A DNA stretch of 53,565 nt from Gammaproteobacteria bacterium (GTDB taxonomy: Bacteria; Pseudomonadota; Gammaproteobacteria; UBA6186; Azoamicaceae): positions 1 through 53,565 of the forward strand of contig JAGVLG010000089.1 in assembly GCA_020054325.1 (NCBI GenBank). The letters run 5' to 3'. The notes beneath the pieces were generated by a model. The model ran no database searches and was not told the DNA's origin. It saw only the letters and a list, made by a program, of their open reading frames with translations. Each line of letters opens with the position of its first letter. Position 1 is the first letter of the stretch. The translations under genes and the position numbers were made by a program. Shown one piece after another: positions 34,691 to 43,880 of this stretch.

Positions 34691-35505
34691 TTTTCAACTA
34701 CATACGTTCCATGTGGGAACTCAAAGTACTTTAGTAGTTGCGGTAGATTAGCGCGTAATTTGGCATCTAATTGCCAGGGTGGATTAATTATGAGCATACC
34801 GCAGCTACTAAGTTGATTTAATGTTGGAGCATTCGCATGAATTTCTATGGTAAGCAATTTTTCTATTTCTAAAGCTTTTACTTGGCTATAAAAGCGTTTT
34901 ACTAATTTGCGATCTTTAATAGGATACCAAATTGCAAATACGCCATGCCCGAATCGCTTCAAACCGGTTTGTAAACTCTTAACAATTAAATCAAACTCAT
35001 TTGGAACTTCAAAGGGTGGATCGATAAATATCAAACCACGTTTCTGGAGCGGTGGCAATAATGCTTTTATAGCAGCATAACCATCTTGATTTAATAAAGA
35101 TATCTGTGGATTATCGGCAAAATTTTGTTCTAGACTTGCAAAATCTTCTGGGTGCAACTCAGCCAAAGCAAGGCGATCGCCACTGCGTAAAAAATCATTA
35201 CAAATATACGGTGAACCAGGGTAAAGCTGCATTTCACCGCCAGAATTTAAATTATTAACAATCTCGATATATTTTTTGAAATCAGCAGTTACTTTATGCT
35301 TCAATAACTTAGTAATGCCAGAGCAAAACTCCTGAGTTTTCTTGGCATTTTCATGTTCTAAATTGTAAATACCAATTCCTGCATGGGTATCGAGAATAAA
35401 AAATGGCGTATCTTTTTCTAAAAATTTTTGGAGTAATAAAGTTAGGATCCAATGTTTAAACACATCGGCAAAATTGCCGGCATGGTATATATGTCGATAG
35501 TTCAT
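34687..35505 (-). CDS. rlmJ: 23S rRNA (adenine2030-N6)-methyltransferase RlmJ
   Basis: A 272-residue methyltransferase: MNYRHIYHAGNFADVFKHW is the RlmJ start, then FILDTHAGIGIYNL (S-adenosylmethionine site), SGDRLALAELHPEDF, and the catalytic IDPPFE. It methylates A2030 of 23S rRNA. The ATG at 35503-35505 begins the conserved start; an earlier ATG adds ten unrelated residues. It is convergent with the M3 peptidase gene, overlapping by four bases. Confidence 0.95.
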   Translation of the reverse strand: MNYRHIYHAGNFADVFKHWILTLLLQKFLEKDTPFFILDTHAGIGIYNLEHENAKKTQEFCSGITKLLKHKVTADFKKYIEIVNNLNSGGEMQLYPGSPYICNDFLRSGDRLALAELHPEDFASLEQNFADNPQISLLNQDGYAAIKALLPPLQKRGLIFIDPPFEVPNEFDLIVKSLQTGLKRFGHGVFAIWYPIKDRKLVKRFYSQVKALEIEKLLTIEIHANAPTLNQLSSCGMLIINPPWQLDAKLRANLPQLLKYFEFPHGTYVVEN

Positions 35506-35676
35506 ATGCCTAACCCTCAAAATCAAGTAAATCAAGTGACTATTGAAAATATTTTCTTCGCTTGAGTATTTACAAGCTTATCTAAAAAGTGCAAAGTGCA
35601 AAAATTGGTATAAGAATACACGTCCGAACGCAACAAAGATAGCATTTTGACTAAGAAAACGGAAAAGAGAGATTGT

Positions 35677-36978
35677 ATGACTACTGTTACAACGCAAATT
35701 GATGGTATTGCCGCTCCTAATTCAAATGAAGGTTCTGTGGCATGGGTAGCCCTCTTAATGTGTGTGCTAGGCGCTATATTCTATTGTTATGAATATTATC
35801 TGAGAGTTGCGCCAAGCGTTATTCATCCAGAATTAATGCAGACGTTCAACTTAAGTCAGGCAGGTCTTGGAGTTTTGGTTTCCTATTACTATTTAGCCTA
35901 TGTGCCGTTACAGATCCCAGTTGGTTTGATGATGGACTTTTGGGGGCCGCGTCGCGTGCTAACCCTAGCTTGTGTGCTTTGTGCCATCGGTACCTACGTC
36001 TTTGCTGGGACCAGCACCCTTTGGGTAGCCAAGCTGGGTCGGTTTTTGGTTGGTTTTGGTTCAGCGTTTGCCTATGTAGGTGTCCTAAAAATTGCCAATC
36101 TATGGTTACCGCGTAAATACTTTGCAATGGTTGCTGGGCTATGTACTGCTCTAGGTATGTTTGGCGCTATGAGTGGTGGCATTTTGATGTCAAATTTTGT
36201 TCGTGTTATGGGTTGGCAAGAAACCTTATTTGCTTCTGCCTTTGTAGGCTTTATTCTTGCGGCAATTCTGTGGTTTGTGATCCGCGATAATTCGGATCGT
36301 GAATTTCGTTCACAAGGCAGGGCTTCGCATAAAGGTCTAAGCATTTGGGTAGAATTATTAGAGGTAGTTAGATCAAAGCAGTTATGGATCAATGGTATGA
36401 TTGGCTGTTTAACCTTTTTACCTTTAACAGGGTTTGCTGAATTCTGGTCAGTCGCATATTTAGAGAGTGTTGGTTTAAGTAAAGAACAAGCTGCTTTAGG
36501 AACATCAATGGTGTTTCTAGGATTTGCAATCGGTGGCCCAATTTGGGGTAGAACTTCAGACTATATACGCAGTAGGCGTATCCCATTAATGTTAGGATCG
36601 ATCACAGCTGCAGTTGCAGCATGCGTATTGTTGCGCTTGCAAAATCCAACCATCAGTTTACTATTTACTGTCTTATTTGCTCTGGGGTTTTTAGCTAGTG
36701 CACAAGTTTTGGTATTTGCAGTAGGTGAAGACAGCTGCCGTCCTGGTATGAGTGCTACCACAGTTTCATTTACTAACTTTATTGTTATGTTAGGTGGATT
36801 TGTGTTGCAACCATTAGTAGGAATTGTTGTTGATGCTTTGCGTAGCAATCAAATTCAAAGTGCTGCAATGGTTAATGCTGCTGATTTTAAAACTGCATTA
36901 TTGATAATTCCGTTAGGGTTGTTGCTTGCTGCAGGATTAAGTTTCTTTCTGAAAGAAACTTACAGCTTAAAAAGCTAA
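35677..36978 (+). CDS. Major facilitator superfamily transporter
   Basis: A 433-residue inner-membrane transporter with 12 predicted helices. The signature between helices 2 and 3 reads GLMMDFWGPRRVLTLAC, and GRFLVGFGSAFAYVGVLKIANLWLP forms helices 4-5. The second half repeats the motif as WGRTSDYIRSRRIPLMLG. It resembles MFS proteins of the Legionella/Coxiella group with a YEYYLRVAPSVI entrance; the substrate cannot be told. The ATG at 35677 is used since an upstream TTG gives no better ribosome site. Confidence 0.9.
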   Translation: MTTVTTQIDGIAAPNSNEGSVAWVALLMCVLGAIFYCYEYYLRVAPSVIHPELMQTFNLSQAGLGVLVSYYYLAYVPLQIPVGLMMDFWGPRRVLTLACVLCAIGTYVFAGTSTLWVAKLGRFLVGFGSAFAYVGVLKIANLWLPRKYFAMVAGLCTALGMFGAMSGGILMSNFVRVMGWQETLFASAFVGFILAAILWFVIRDNSDREFRSQGRASHKGLSIWVELLEVVRSKQLWINGMIGCLTFLPLTGFAEFWSVAYLESVGLSKEQAALGTSMVFLGFAIGGPIWGRTSDYIRSRRIPLMLGSITAAVAACVLLRLQNPTISLLFTVLFALGFLASAQVLVFAVGEDSCRPGMSATTVSFTNFIVMLGGFVLQPLVGIVVDALRSNQIQSAAMVNAADFKTALLIIPLGLLLAAGLSFFLKETYSLKS

Positions 36979-37094
36979 TTACTTTGTTACTTAGTTTTAT
37001 AAGAAAGTTTGGTAAATTTTCTTGTTGTATATCTTTTTTTCATTTGCTAAAAAAGGTAGAGTTAGTAATGAGCAATTAAGACAGGAGAGTCAAC

Positions 37095-38018
37095 ATGCCT
37101 ATGGAAGCACCAAATACCCTAGCTGAAGTACAAGAAGTTCTCACCCAGTTGAATGCAGCCTATCAATCTGATCCCCAAACAAACGCAGCAGCACTGATAG
37201 AATTCAATGCAGCATTTACTGGTAAATATCCAGACTTGGTATCCGCATTACAACTTTTTTTAGTTAATTTAGCAAATGCCCAAAATCTTACTGCAGCTAC
37301 CCCAGAGGTAGTGCCTGGTCTTAATGTTACATTTGCAGATCCCGTCGTTGCTGTAGAACCAACTGTTCCTGTAGAACTAACTGCTCCTGCCGGAACAGAA
37401 GCTAATGAGACTCTTGATGACTTAGGCGATGATGATGATGACAACGACAACGATGTTGATACTTCGACAGATGCAGATTCTGTCGTTGAGGTTGCTAGCA
37501 ATGTCGTAGCTGAAGCAGCAGCTCCTGAGGCAGCGCCAGTAGTTGAAGAAGTTGTAGCAGCTCCTGAGGCAGCGCCACTAGTTGAAGAAGTTGCAGCAGC
37601 TCCTGAGGCAGCGCCGGTTGTTGAAGAAGTTGCAGCAGCTCCTGAGGCAGCGCCGGTTGTTGAAGAAGTTGCAGCAGCCCCTGAGGCAGCGCCAGTAGTT
37701 GCAGAAGTTGTAGCAGCTCCTGAGGCAGCGCCACTAGTTGAAGAAGTTGTAGCAGCTCCTGAGGCAGCGCCGGTTGTTGCAGAAGTTGCAGCGGCTCCCG
37801 AGGCAGCGCCGGTTGTTGCAGAAGTTGCAGCAGCTCCTGAGGCAGCGCCGGTTGTTGCAGAAGTTGCAGCGGCACCAGAGGCATCTCCTGAGTCAGCACC
37901 AGTGCTATTACTAGGTTCCTTCCAAGCGCATGTTGCAGCTGAAGCAGCAGCTGAACCAGCAGTTGAACCAGCGAATGATGATGTTAATCCTGCAGCAGCG
38001 CCATCTATGGCTCCGTAG
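37095..38018 (+). CDS. Acidic protein with 13-residue Ala/Pro/Glu/Val tandem repeats
   Basis: A 307-residue protein, no signal peptide. A helical N-terminal domain (about 1-65) is followed by a Val/Pro linker, a run of aspartates (DDDDDNDND, about 114-122), and nine 13-residue units of APEAAPVVEEVAA type (about 143-259), then an Ala/Glu tail. The repeat region should be extended and strongly acidic. Function unknown; such low-complexity repeats occur in surface or secreted proteins and can vary in number. AGGAG precedes the ATG and a strong terminator follows. Confidence 0.82.
   Translation: MPMEAPNTLAEVQEVLTQLNAAYQSDPQTNAAALIEFNAAFTGKYPDLVSALQLFLVNLANAQNLTAATPEVVPGLNVTFADPVVAVEPTVPVELTAPAGTEANETLDDLGDDDDDNDNDVDTSTDADSVVEVASNVVAEAAAPEAAPVVEEVVAAPEAAPLVEEVAAAPEAAPVVEEVAAAPEAAPVVEEVAAAPEAAPVVAEVVAAPEAAPLVEEVVAAPEAAPVVAEVAAAPEAAPVVAEVAAAPEAAPVVAEVAAAPEASPESAPVLLLGSFQAHVAAEAAAEPAVEPANDDVNPAAAPSMAP
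37521..37871 (+). repeat. 39-bp tandem repeat array (nine units)
   Basis: Nine in-frame 39-base units starting GCTCCTGAGGCAGCGCC, differing at a few positions that alternate Val/Leu and Glu/Ala in the coded protein. A partial tenth unit follows. The near identity of DNA suggests recent slippage or unequal exchange, so copy number may vary between strains. Confidence 0.93.
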
Positions 38019-38034
38019 TATACGAGTATATATT

Positions 38035-38068
38035 AAAAGATCCCTGCGTATTTGTAGGGATCTTTTTT
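38035..38068. terminator. Bidirectional intrinsic terminator
   Basis: AAAAGATCCCT (38035-38045) pairs perfectly with AGGGATCTTTT (38056-38066), with a T-run after it and an A-run before it. It lies between two convergent genes and should stop both. Confidence 0.92.
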
Positions 38069-38079
38069 AAATTTTATAA

Positions 38080-38970
38080 TTATTTAAAATATCGATGTGC
38101 TCGAATTGCAGGTAAAAAAGGTTCGGGATTAATTTTTACGTCACTGCGAACATTGCGCTCCATATCTTTACCGCGCTTATCGCCTGGTGGTGCAAACTCT
38201 GGTAAGTTTAAATTATCATCTGCTAAATAAAAAATTGGTACAGGACCCTTTACCATGATTCGCTTTTCGCTATTTCCTTCTGGTAACACAATGTTAGCGC
38301 GTAAATGTGGTGCGAGATCTTGAATAATCGCAAGTGTTTCGTCCGCATCAATACCTTGTAATAAGGACATTTGACGTTCAATGCCTGCATCGCGTTGGTT
38401 TTTATTTAATAGCTGAAACGCATCTTGGACAGATATTTTTTTGATTGCACGTGTATTAGCCCAAGTCCAAGAAATTTTACGTGGTCTTACATTAAAAAAT
38501 GGAATTACTCGGTAACATTGTTTTAGATGGACTCTGGCTAAGCCCATGCGAATCATGCTGCTGGCCAGATTAATATCACGTTTTTGCAGTAACTCTTCAA
38601 AATTTTGCGATAAGAATTCATGATCTGGCGCAATTTTAGCTGCTTTAATTTTTAACATTGCAGCTTTGAAAGCAAGCTTGGCATTATTTAATTTTATAGT
38701 TGCATCTAAGGTTTGTTGTGAAGCAGCAATGATTCCGGCACCAACTAGAATTTCTCTCGGTTCTTGCTGATCTAGATATTCTAATTGATTCAACAACGCA
38801 CAGGCTTGCTCTCGCTTTGACAAATTGGGATTAAGCCCAAGTTTTGCAGGTGCCTGAAACCAAGCTGGCAAATGGCGATCTTGCACGCAAACTAATTCAT
38901 TTACAGTTGCGAGACAGTTCTTCAATTCCTTGAAGCTATTAATTACATCAATACAAAGTTCTGCTATCAT
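38080..38970 (-). CDS. tus: Tus-family replication terminus binding protein
   Basis: A 296-residue basic protein, close to the 309 of E. coli Tus. Similarity is read in three places: LVGAGIIAASQQTLDATIKL (Tus [20 protein letters not shown]), CYRVIPFFNVRPRKISWTWA-NTRAIKKISVQDAFQLL (Tus AYRTLTVL...[21 protein letters not shown]) and VPIFYLADDNLNLPE. Tus binds Ter sites and stops forks in one direction. By my alignment the fork-locking His144 is not kept (Arg). It is divergent from a DUF2797 gene with 36 bases between; a TGTTGTA core lies next to the start. Assignment is by eye, so moderate. Confidence 0.72.
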   Translation of the reverse strand: MIAELCIDVINSFKELKNCLATVNELVCVQDRHLPAWFQAPAKLGLNPNLSKREQACALLNQLEYLDQQEPREILVGAGIIAASQQTLDATIKLNNAKLAFKAAMLKIKAAKIAPDHEFLSQNFEELLQKRDINLASSMIRMGLARVHLKQCYRVIPFFNVRPRKISWTWANTRAIKKISVQDAFQLLNKNQRDAGIERQMSLLQGIDADETLAIIQDLAPHLRANIVLPEGNSEKRIMVKGPVPIFYLADDNLNLPEFAPPGDKRGKDMERNVRSDVKINPEPFLPAIRAHRYFK

Positions 38971-38978
38971 TCCTCCTA

Positions 38979-38985
38979 TACAACA
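38979..38985 (-). promoter_or_regulatory. Ter-like core next to the tus start
   Basis: On the minus strand TTTAGTGTTGTATAGG contains TGTTGTA, the core of E. coli Ter, nine bases before the tus start. In E. coli a Ter site overlaps the tus promoter and gives autoregulation. Only seven to eight bases match, so chance is possible. Confidence 0.3.
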
Positions 38986-39006
38986 CTAAATTTGCTGGTA
39001 GGTCAA

Positions 39007-39846
39007 ATGACTAATATAACTGGGCACATACAAAAAATGCATGCGCAAGATAGCGCTCCGGTAGAATACAGTTTTAACTTGGTAACGGCTGATGGCAAAG
39101 CTATTGCGCCAGTTTCGGTAAATGGATTTTTAGGCAAAACCTTGAACTTAGAGTTTAGTGGTAAAATATCTTGTATAGCTTGCAAAAGAAATATTAAAAA
39201 AACTTACAATCAAGGGTATTGTTTTCCGTGTGTCCAAACCCTAGCAGCATGCGATATGTGCATTGTTAAACCTGAAACTTGCCATCATCACAAAGGAACA
39301 TGTCGTGAATCGGATTGGGGTTTAGCTAATTGCTTTATTCCGCACATAGTTTATTTAGCGAATAGTTCTGGTTTAAAGGTTGGGGTAACGCGTGAAACCC
39401 AGGTTCCAAAACGTTGGATTGATCAAGGTGCTACCCAAGCCCTGCCAATTATGCGGGTGCAATCGCGCCATCAAGCAGGGTTACTAGAAATAACTTTTGC
39501 TAAACACTTAAACGATAAAACAGATTGGCGCAAAATGTTAAAAAGCGTAGCTGAGCCGGTAGACCTAAAGGCAGAGCGCGATAGTTTATTTGTAAGGTTT
39601 GCTTCAGAAATCCAGAAAATTGCAGCACAGTTCAAATTTGGCGCAATAGAAATGTTAACTGCCGAACCAGAAAAAGTTTTAACATATCCAGTTTTAGAAT
39701 ATCCTAGCAAAATTACGTCGCTATGTTTGGACAAAACTCCGAAGATTTCAGGGGTTTTACAAGGTGTCAAAGCTCAATATTTAATATTTGACCAAGGCGT
39801 AATAAATTTACGCAAATACACCGGCTATGAGGTAAGTGTCTATTAA
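39007..39846 (+). CDS. DUF2797 family zinc-binding-like protein
   Basis: A 279-residue protein with paired cysteines: SCIACKRNIKKTYNQGYCFPCV and ACDMC..KPETCHHHKGTCR form a Cys/His-rich module at about 55-105. It is followed by FIPHIVYLANSSGLKVGVTR, the family motif, and RWIDQGATQALPI. DUF2797 is widespread in proteobacteria and actinobacteria; its function is unknown, with a nucleic-acid role suspected from the zinc-finger-like part and a GIY-YIG-like KVGVTR segment. ATG at 39007. It shares a 36-base promoter gap with tus and overlaps the 776-residue gene by four bases. Confidence 0.88.
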   Translation: MTNITGHIQKMHAQDSAPVEYSFNLVTADGKAIAPVSVNGFLGKTLNLEFSGKISCIACKRNIKKTYNQGYCFPCVQTLAACDMCIVKPETCHHHKGTCRESDWGLANCFIPHIVYLANSSGLKVGVTRETQVPKRWIDQGATQALPIMRVQSRHQAGLLEITFAKHLNDKTDWRKMLKSVAEPVDLKAERDSLFVRFASEIQKIAAQFKFGAIEMLTAEPEKVLTYPVLEYPSKITSLCLDKTPKISGVLQGVKAQYLIFDQGVINLRKYTGYEVSVY

Positions 39847-42173
39847 GCCGGTAAACTGCTTATACGTGGTGAATTGGGTGTATAGTCCAACGCCCTTCTT
39901 ACTTGAGCAATCTCTAAATCGTACTTTAGATAATATTTAGCAATATTTTGTCTTATAACATCAGCATCAAATGAACTTTGCTTTAAAAAATCTTGTAACA
40001 TCTGCATTCTTGTATTAATTTTTCGAAACGCAGTTTCTTCTGATTTGCGACCAAGCGAAAGAGTATTAACTAACATTTCCCAGTAGCATCTGAACTCATG
40101 CTCTGCTCTCATAGCATCATAACTATCGTCCAAAGACTTATTTAGAGCTTGAATCGAAAGGATATCTAACCAAGCATCAGCGTAATATGCTCCATCGCTT
40201 AAATCTCCAAGCCAATGCGGATGTATTAAAATTAATTGCGTGCTTAGTATTTGTTGATCATGTAATAAATAGGCAATGTATGATTTTACATTCTTAATTA
40301 TGGCAAATTTGCCATTAAAACAAGCAACAATTGCGCTATCTTCTCCAGGTCTAGATTTTGGATGCATTGCTTCAGTGCCATGCACGTAAAGCGGGTGATT
40401 AAATGCATGTAATAATACTAGATCAATTAGATTGGATTCACCGACAGTGCGCAATCTTTGTGGATACGATTTAAAGTATTCTAAAGTGGCCTTTAATCTA
40501 GGTATGAATTCCTTTACGTAATATTCATCTTGATTATATTGGATCCAGTACTTACAGTCAGAATACGCAAATACTTGTGGATAAGCTGCAAATACTTTAG
40601 TAGTAGTTGGAAGCTTAGATTTTAGAACTTCGACAAAAGTATAGTATTCTTCAAAAGTCTCGCAAGTCAACCGTGCCAATAATATCTCAAGCCCAGTAAT
40701 GAATACTTCACTTGAGGTTCGTGCGCCATTAAAAGTTTTAATCGCAATTGTTGGAATATCTATCGGGATGCCGTTAATATAAGCGTCTGCATCTGAAGTT
40801 ATAGGATTGCCATCTATACCAGTACGTAACATAACCGGCAGCTCTTCGCCATTTTGCAAATAAAACACTGGCGTATGAAAATTACTTTTGGGGGAAATTT
40901 GTGTGGCTAATTCATGCATGAAATTAGTGAAATGCATAAATTCAGCATAACTATCAATAGAATAAATAGGATAGTTATGCTCTATATTAGGGATGGTTTT
41001 GCTAAGGTCGATCATACACTTATTTTTATTGCGTTCGGTAAAATATACTTTGCCATCGGCAGCGTATTCAAATTCACAAATTCCTAATTTAAATAATTCA
41101 AAAAGCGCATCCAAAGTGCGTGATTCTTGCATGAAGTAATTGATATTATATTGACCTTCAAGTTTACGAAACTTTTTATTGCCAGCTATGTCTGTATATT
41201 CTTCGTAACGTGGCACATGTTCAGAAAAACAAATTAATCCTTCAAAGACTTTAACTTCTAGGATATCCAAGCTCATGTGCTTGCGATAATATTCTAAAAG
41301 TCTAAGATTATTTGGCAAACTGATTACCTCGTCACTGAAGGTACCTGGTATATTGTTATCTAAAGGGATATATTCTGAAAGCAAAAATGCCTGATCGCGT
41401 GGTATGTGGCCACCGCAAATGCAGTAATAGGTATTATTTGTAGTAGCTGTCGGCACAGTTTTTGGAGCAGCAATAACACGATCATTAATCATTAAAGACT
41501 GGCGTCGGTTTGGTAACAAATCAGGTTTTTGGATCCTAAATGATAGTAATGTGGCTCGTGTTACATATAAATCAAAATTAGATTGTGATAAGACAAACAT
41601 GCGATCTAAAAATTCAATCGGCAAGCCAGCGACTAGTTCCGGATCCGCATCGCCATCATTAGTGTTGAATGTGCTTAATGAATAAAAACTTGCAAAGGAA
41701 GCATCTGAATCTGTACTTGACTCTAATGGTTCATAACGCACGCGCCGAACATTAATATCATCTGCGCCTTCATTGAGTAAAGGAAATGGTATAGCAGCTG
41801 TTGTACGCTCGGTTGGAGTAGCTAATGGGCTAACAGGGTGCATGATAAAATTTGAACCACGCGGTGATCTTGGGCTAAAGGATTGGAAAGCTGGGGTAAA
41901 ACTTTCGCCATTTGGACTGTTATGTGCTGAGCTTGAGCTATCCAGGGTTGTGCTTGCAATTGAGCCAAGGCTTTGCACTGATGCATGTTTCGTAACGCCT
42001 TTTTGCGGACTGCTTGGGGGAGTTAACCCAACCCTTGGTGCAAAACGAGCAAACTTAGGGTTTAATGATGGATGACGTAATTCAGGTGGCGGCTCTTGGG
42101 TATGTTGACTTACACTGCGGCTAGGGACTTGCTTATCATTATCTTGGGACTTGCCTTTAATAATAGGTAACAT
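39843..42173 (-). CDS. Large orphan protein, possible secreted effector
   Basis: A 776-residue protein without signal peptide. Residues 1-150 are Ser/Pro/Thr-rich and probably disordered (SSAHNSPNGES, SPRSPRGS). The rest is mixed helix/strand with many Tyr, Phe and Asn; no motif is recognised. FYSLSTFNTNDGD marks the start of the folded part, and the last 80 residues are helical. A disordered start with a long unfamiliar body, in an AT-rich host-associated genome, suggests a type IV effector, but that is inference. It is monocistronic and convergent with the DUF2797 gene. Confidence 0.7.
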   Translation of the reverse strand: MLPIIKGKSQDNDKQVPSRSVSQHTQEPPPELRHPSLNPKFARFAPRVGLTPPSSPQKGVTKHASVQSLGSIASTTLDSSSSAHNSPNGESFTPAFQSFSPRSPRGSNFIMHPVSPLATPTERTTAAIPFPLLNEGADDINVRRVRYEPLESSTDSDASFASFYSLSTFNTNDGDADPELVAGLPIEFLDRMFVLSQSNFDLYVTRATLLSFRIQKPDLLPNRRQSLMINDRVIAAPKTVPTATTNNTYYCICGGHIPRDQAFLLSEYIPLDNNIPGTFSDEVISLPNNLRLLEYYRKHMSLDILEVKVFEGLICFSEHVPRYEEYTDIAGNKKFRKLEGQYNINYFMQESRTLDALFELFKLGICEFEYAADGKVYFTERNKNKCMIDLSKTIPNIEHNYPIYSIDSYAEFMHFTNFMHELATQISPKSNFHTPVFYLQNGEELPVMLRTGIDGNPITSDADAYINGIPIDIPTIAIKTFNGARTSSEVFITGLEILLARLTCETFEEYYTFVEVLKSKLPTTTKVFAAYPQVFAYSDCKYWIQYNQDEYYVKEFIPRLKATLEYFKSYPQRLRTVGESNLIDLVLLHAFNHPLYVHGTEAMHPKSRPGEDSAIVACFNGKFAIIKNVKSYIAYLLHDQQILSTQLILIHPHWLGDLSDGAYYADAWLDILSIQALNKSLDDSYDAMRAEHEFRCYWEMLVNTLSLGRKSEETAFRKINTRMQMLQDFLKQSSFDADVIRQNIAKYYLKYDLEIAQVRRALDYTPNSPRISSLPA

Positions 42174-42294
42174 TACTACATACCTCTGCTTTTTGATGCG
42201 ATTATATAAGTTCTAACTGCGGCTGTATAGCATTAATGATTTTTGCTGCTAATAATTAATATTGCCTTTATAAATTTACATTTACGGAGTCAAT

Positions 42295-42486
42295 ATGAAA
42301 CTATATGGTTGGCTTGCTTACTATGCTGGCTTTGCGCCGTGCCCTCCGCCGCCAACATTAACTCGCCAAAAGGCGATTTGCACTAAACCAAATAACGCAA
42401 CTGATAACATTAAGGTCCCCCCTGTAGGATCTAAAATACATGGAGCAACAGTAACAGCTAGTCCTAGCAAGATAAAAGTTACCTAG
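42295..42486 (+). CDS. Small Pro/Thr/Lys-rich hypothetical protein
   Basis: A 63-residue frame with a short hydrophobic start (MKLYGWLAYYAGFA), then CPPPPTLTRQ and a Lys/Thr/Pro tail. GGAG precedes the ATG by six bases, which supports expression. No family recognised. It lies in the spacer before rlmD. Confidence 0.45.
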   Translation: MKLYGWLAYYAGFAPCPPPPTLTRQKAICTKPNNATDNIKVPPVGSKIHGATVTASPSKIKVT

Positions 42487-42539
42487 GCCACTTGTTTCAT
42501 GTTAAACTACCTAGTCTTTAAATGATGTTGGTTGAATAA

Positions 42540-43850
42540 ATGACTTTGTTGGAAATTACTCGTCTTAGTCACGATGGGCGTGGTATTGGGCATGATAGCG
42601 CTGGTAAAACCATATTTGTAGATGGGGTATTACCTGGCGAGACAATTACTTGTACCATCCAAAGAAAAAAAAGGCGCTTTAGCGAAGCTCAAGTCTTAGA
42701 AATCGTAAAGCCTGCGGCAGAGCGGGTTACGCCGGGGTGTCCACATTATCTAACTTGTGGTGGTTGTGCTCAACAGCATATTTCACATGCAGTACAAATC
42801 CAAACTAAGCAAAAGAGTTTATTAGAGCAGCTATTGCATTTTGGCAGCGTGCAGCCAAAGCAATTACTTGAGCCTTTAATTGGTCCGATTTGGGGCTATC
42901 GCACCAAGGCGCGTTTAGGCGTGCGCTTTGTAATTAAAAAAGACAAAGTATTGGTTGGTTTTCGGGAAAAGCAAAAAAGCTATTTAGCAGATATTGATAG
43001 TTGTGCAATTCTACATCCGAGCATTGGAAACTTAATCAATGCATTAAAAGAATTCATTCAAACATTATCTGGTTATGATCAAATTGCACAACTTGAGGTT
43101 GCTGTTGGAGATGATCAGCTAGCCTTAATTTTTAGAAATTTGGCGACACTACCACCCCAAGATTTAACCAAACTCATAAATTTTGCACAGCAACATAATT
43201 TTCATTTATATTTACAACCCGGTGGCCCAGAAACAGTAGCCAAAATTTGGCCAGCTGATAACACAGAGCGTTTGTATTATTCAGTTCCTGAATGTGATTT
43301 AAATTATGCGTTTCATCCTACTGATTTTACCCAAATAAATCCAGCTATAAATCGCAAAATGATTTTACAGGCTTTGGATCTGTTAGAGGTAAATTCCACA
43401 GATACAGTGTTGGATTTGTTTTGTGGGCTAGGCAATTTTACTTTGCCATTAGCACAACGTGCTGCCAAAGTTACTGGGGTAGAGGGTTCTGAAGCTATGG
43501 TATTAAGGGGCTATGAAAATGCCAAACGCAATAATATCAGTAATGTAGAATTTTTTGCTGCAGACTTAAGTAAAGATCAAACTGTTGCTAGCTGGGCGCA
43601 GCAACAATATACTAAAATACTTTTAGATCCACCGCGTTCTGGTGCTCTGGAAATTTTACCGTTAGTTGCCAAAATAGCAGCGCAACAAATTGTATATGTA
43701 TCTTGTAATCCTGCCACATTAGCACGCGATTGTGGTATTTTAGTAAATGAATATGGATATAAGTTACAGAAAGTTGGCATAATAGATATGTTTCCGCATA
43801 CAATGCATGTTGAATCGATGGCATTGTTAACTAAGGATAATATCGTTTAG
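42540..43850 (+). CDS. rlmD: 23S rRNA (uracil1939-C5)-methyltransferase RlmD
   Basis: A 436-residue enzyme. TRAM domain at 1-55 (LEITRLSHDGRGIGHD, VDGVLPGETI); the [4Fe-4S] cysteines are visible in CPHYLTCGGC plus the later DSCAIL. Then the SAM-binding VLDLFCGLGNFTLPLA, and the catalytic region KILLDPPRSGALEI and VYVSCNPATLARD. It forms m5U1939 in 23S rRNA. It precedes relA by 30 bases, the same order as rlmD-relA in E. coli. Confidence 0.97.
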   Translation: MTLLEITRLSHDGRGIGHDSAGKTIFVDGVLPGETITCTIQRKKRRFSEAQVLEIVKPAAERVTPGCPHYLTCGGCAQQHISHAVQIQTKQKSLLEQLLHFGSVQPKQLLEPLIGPIWGYRTKARLGVRFVIKKDKVLVGFREKQKSYLADIDSCAILHPSIGNLINALKEFIQTLSGYDQIAQLEVAVGDDQLALIFRNLATLPPQDLTKLINFAQQHNFHLYLQPGGPETVAKIWPADNTERLYYSVPECDLNYAFHPTDFTQINPAINRKMILQALDLLEVNSTDTVLDLFCGLGNFTLPLAQRAAKVTGVEGSEAMVLRGYENAKRNNISNVEFFAADLSKDQTVASWAQQQYTKILLDPPRSGALEILPLVAKIAAQQIVYVSCNPATLARDCGILVNEYGYKLQKVGIIDMFPHTMHVESMALLTKDNIV

Positions 43851-43880
43851 CGGAACATTAAAAACTGGAAGACAAAGACT

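Noticed and set aside
37515-37890. CRISPR-like array
   Set aside because: The periodic 39-base units have no unique spacers and are in-frame coding repeats.
37495-37899. Leu/Gln-rich repeat frame on the minus strand
   Set aside because: It is the antisense shadow of the 39-bp repeat gene, which has a good ribosome site and terminator on the plus strand.
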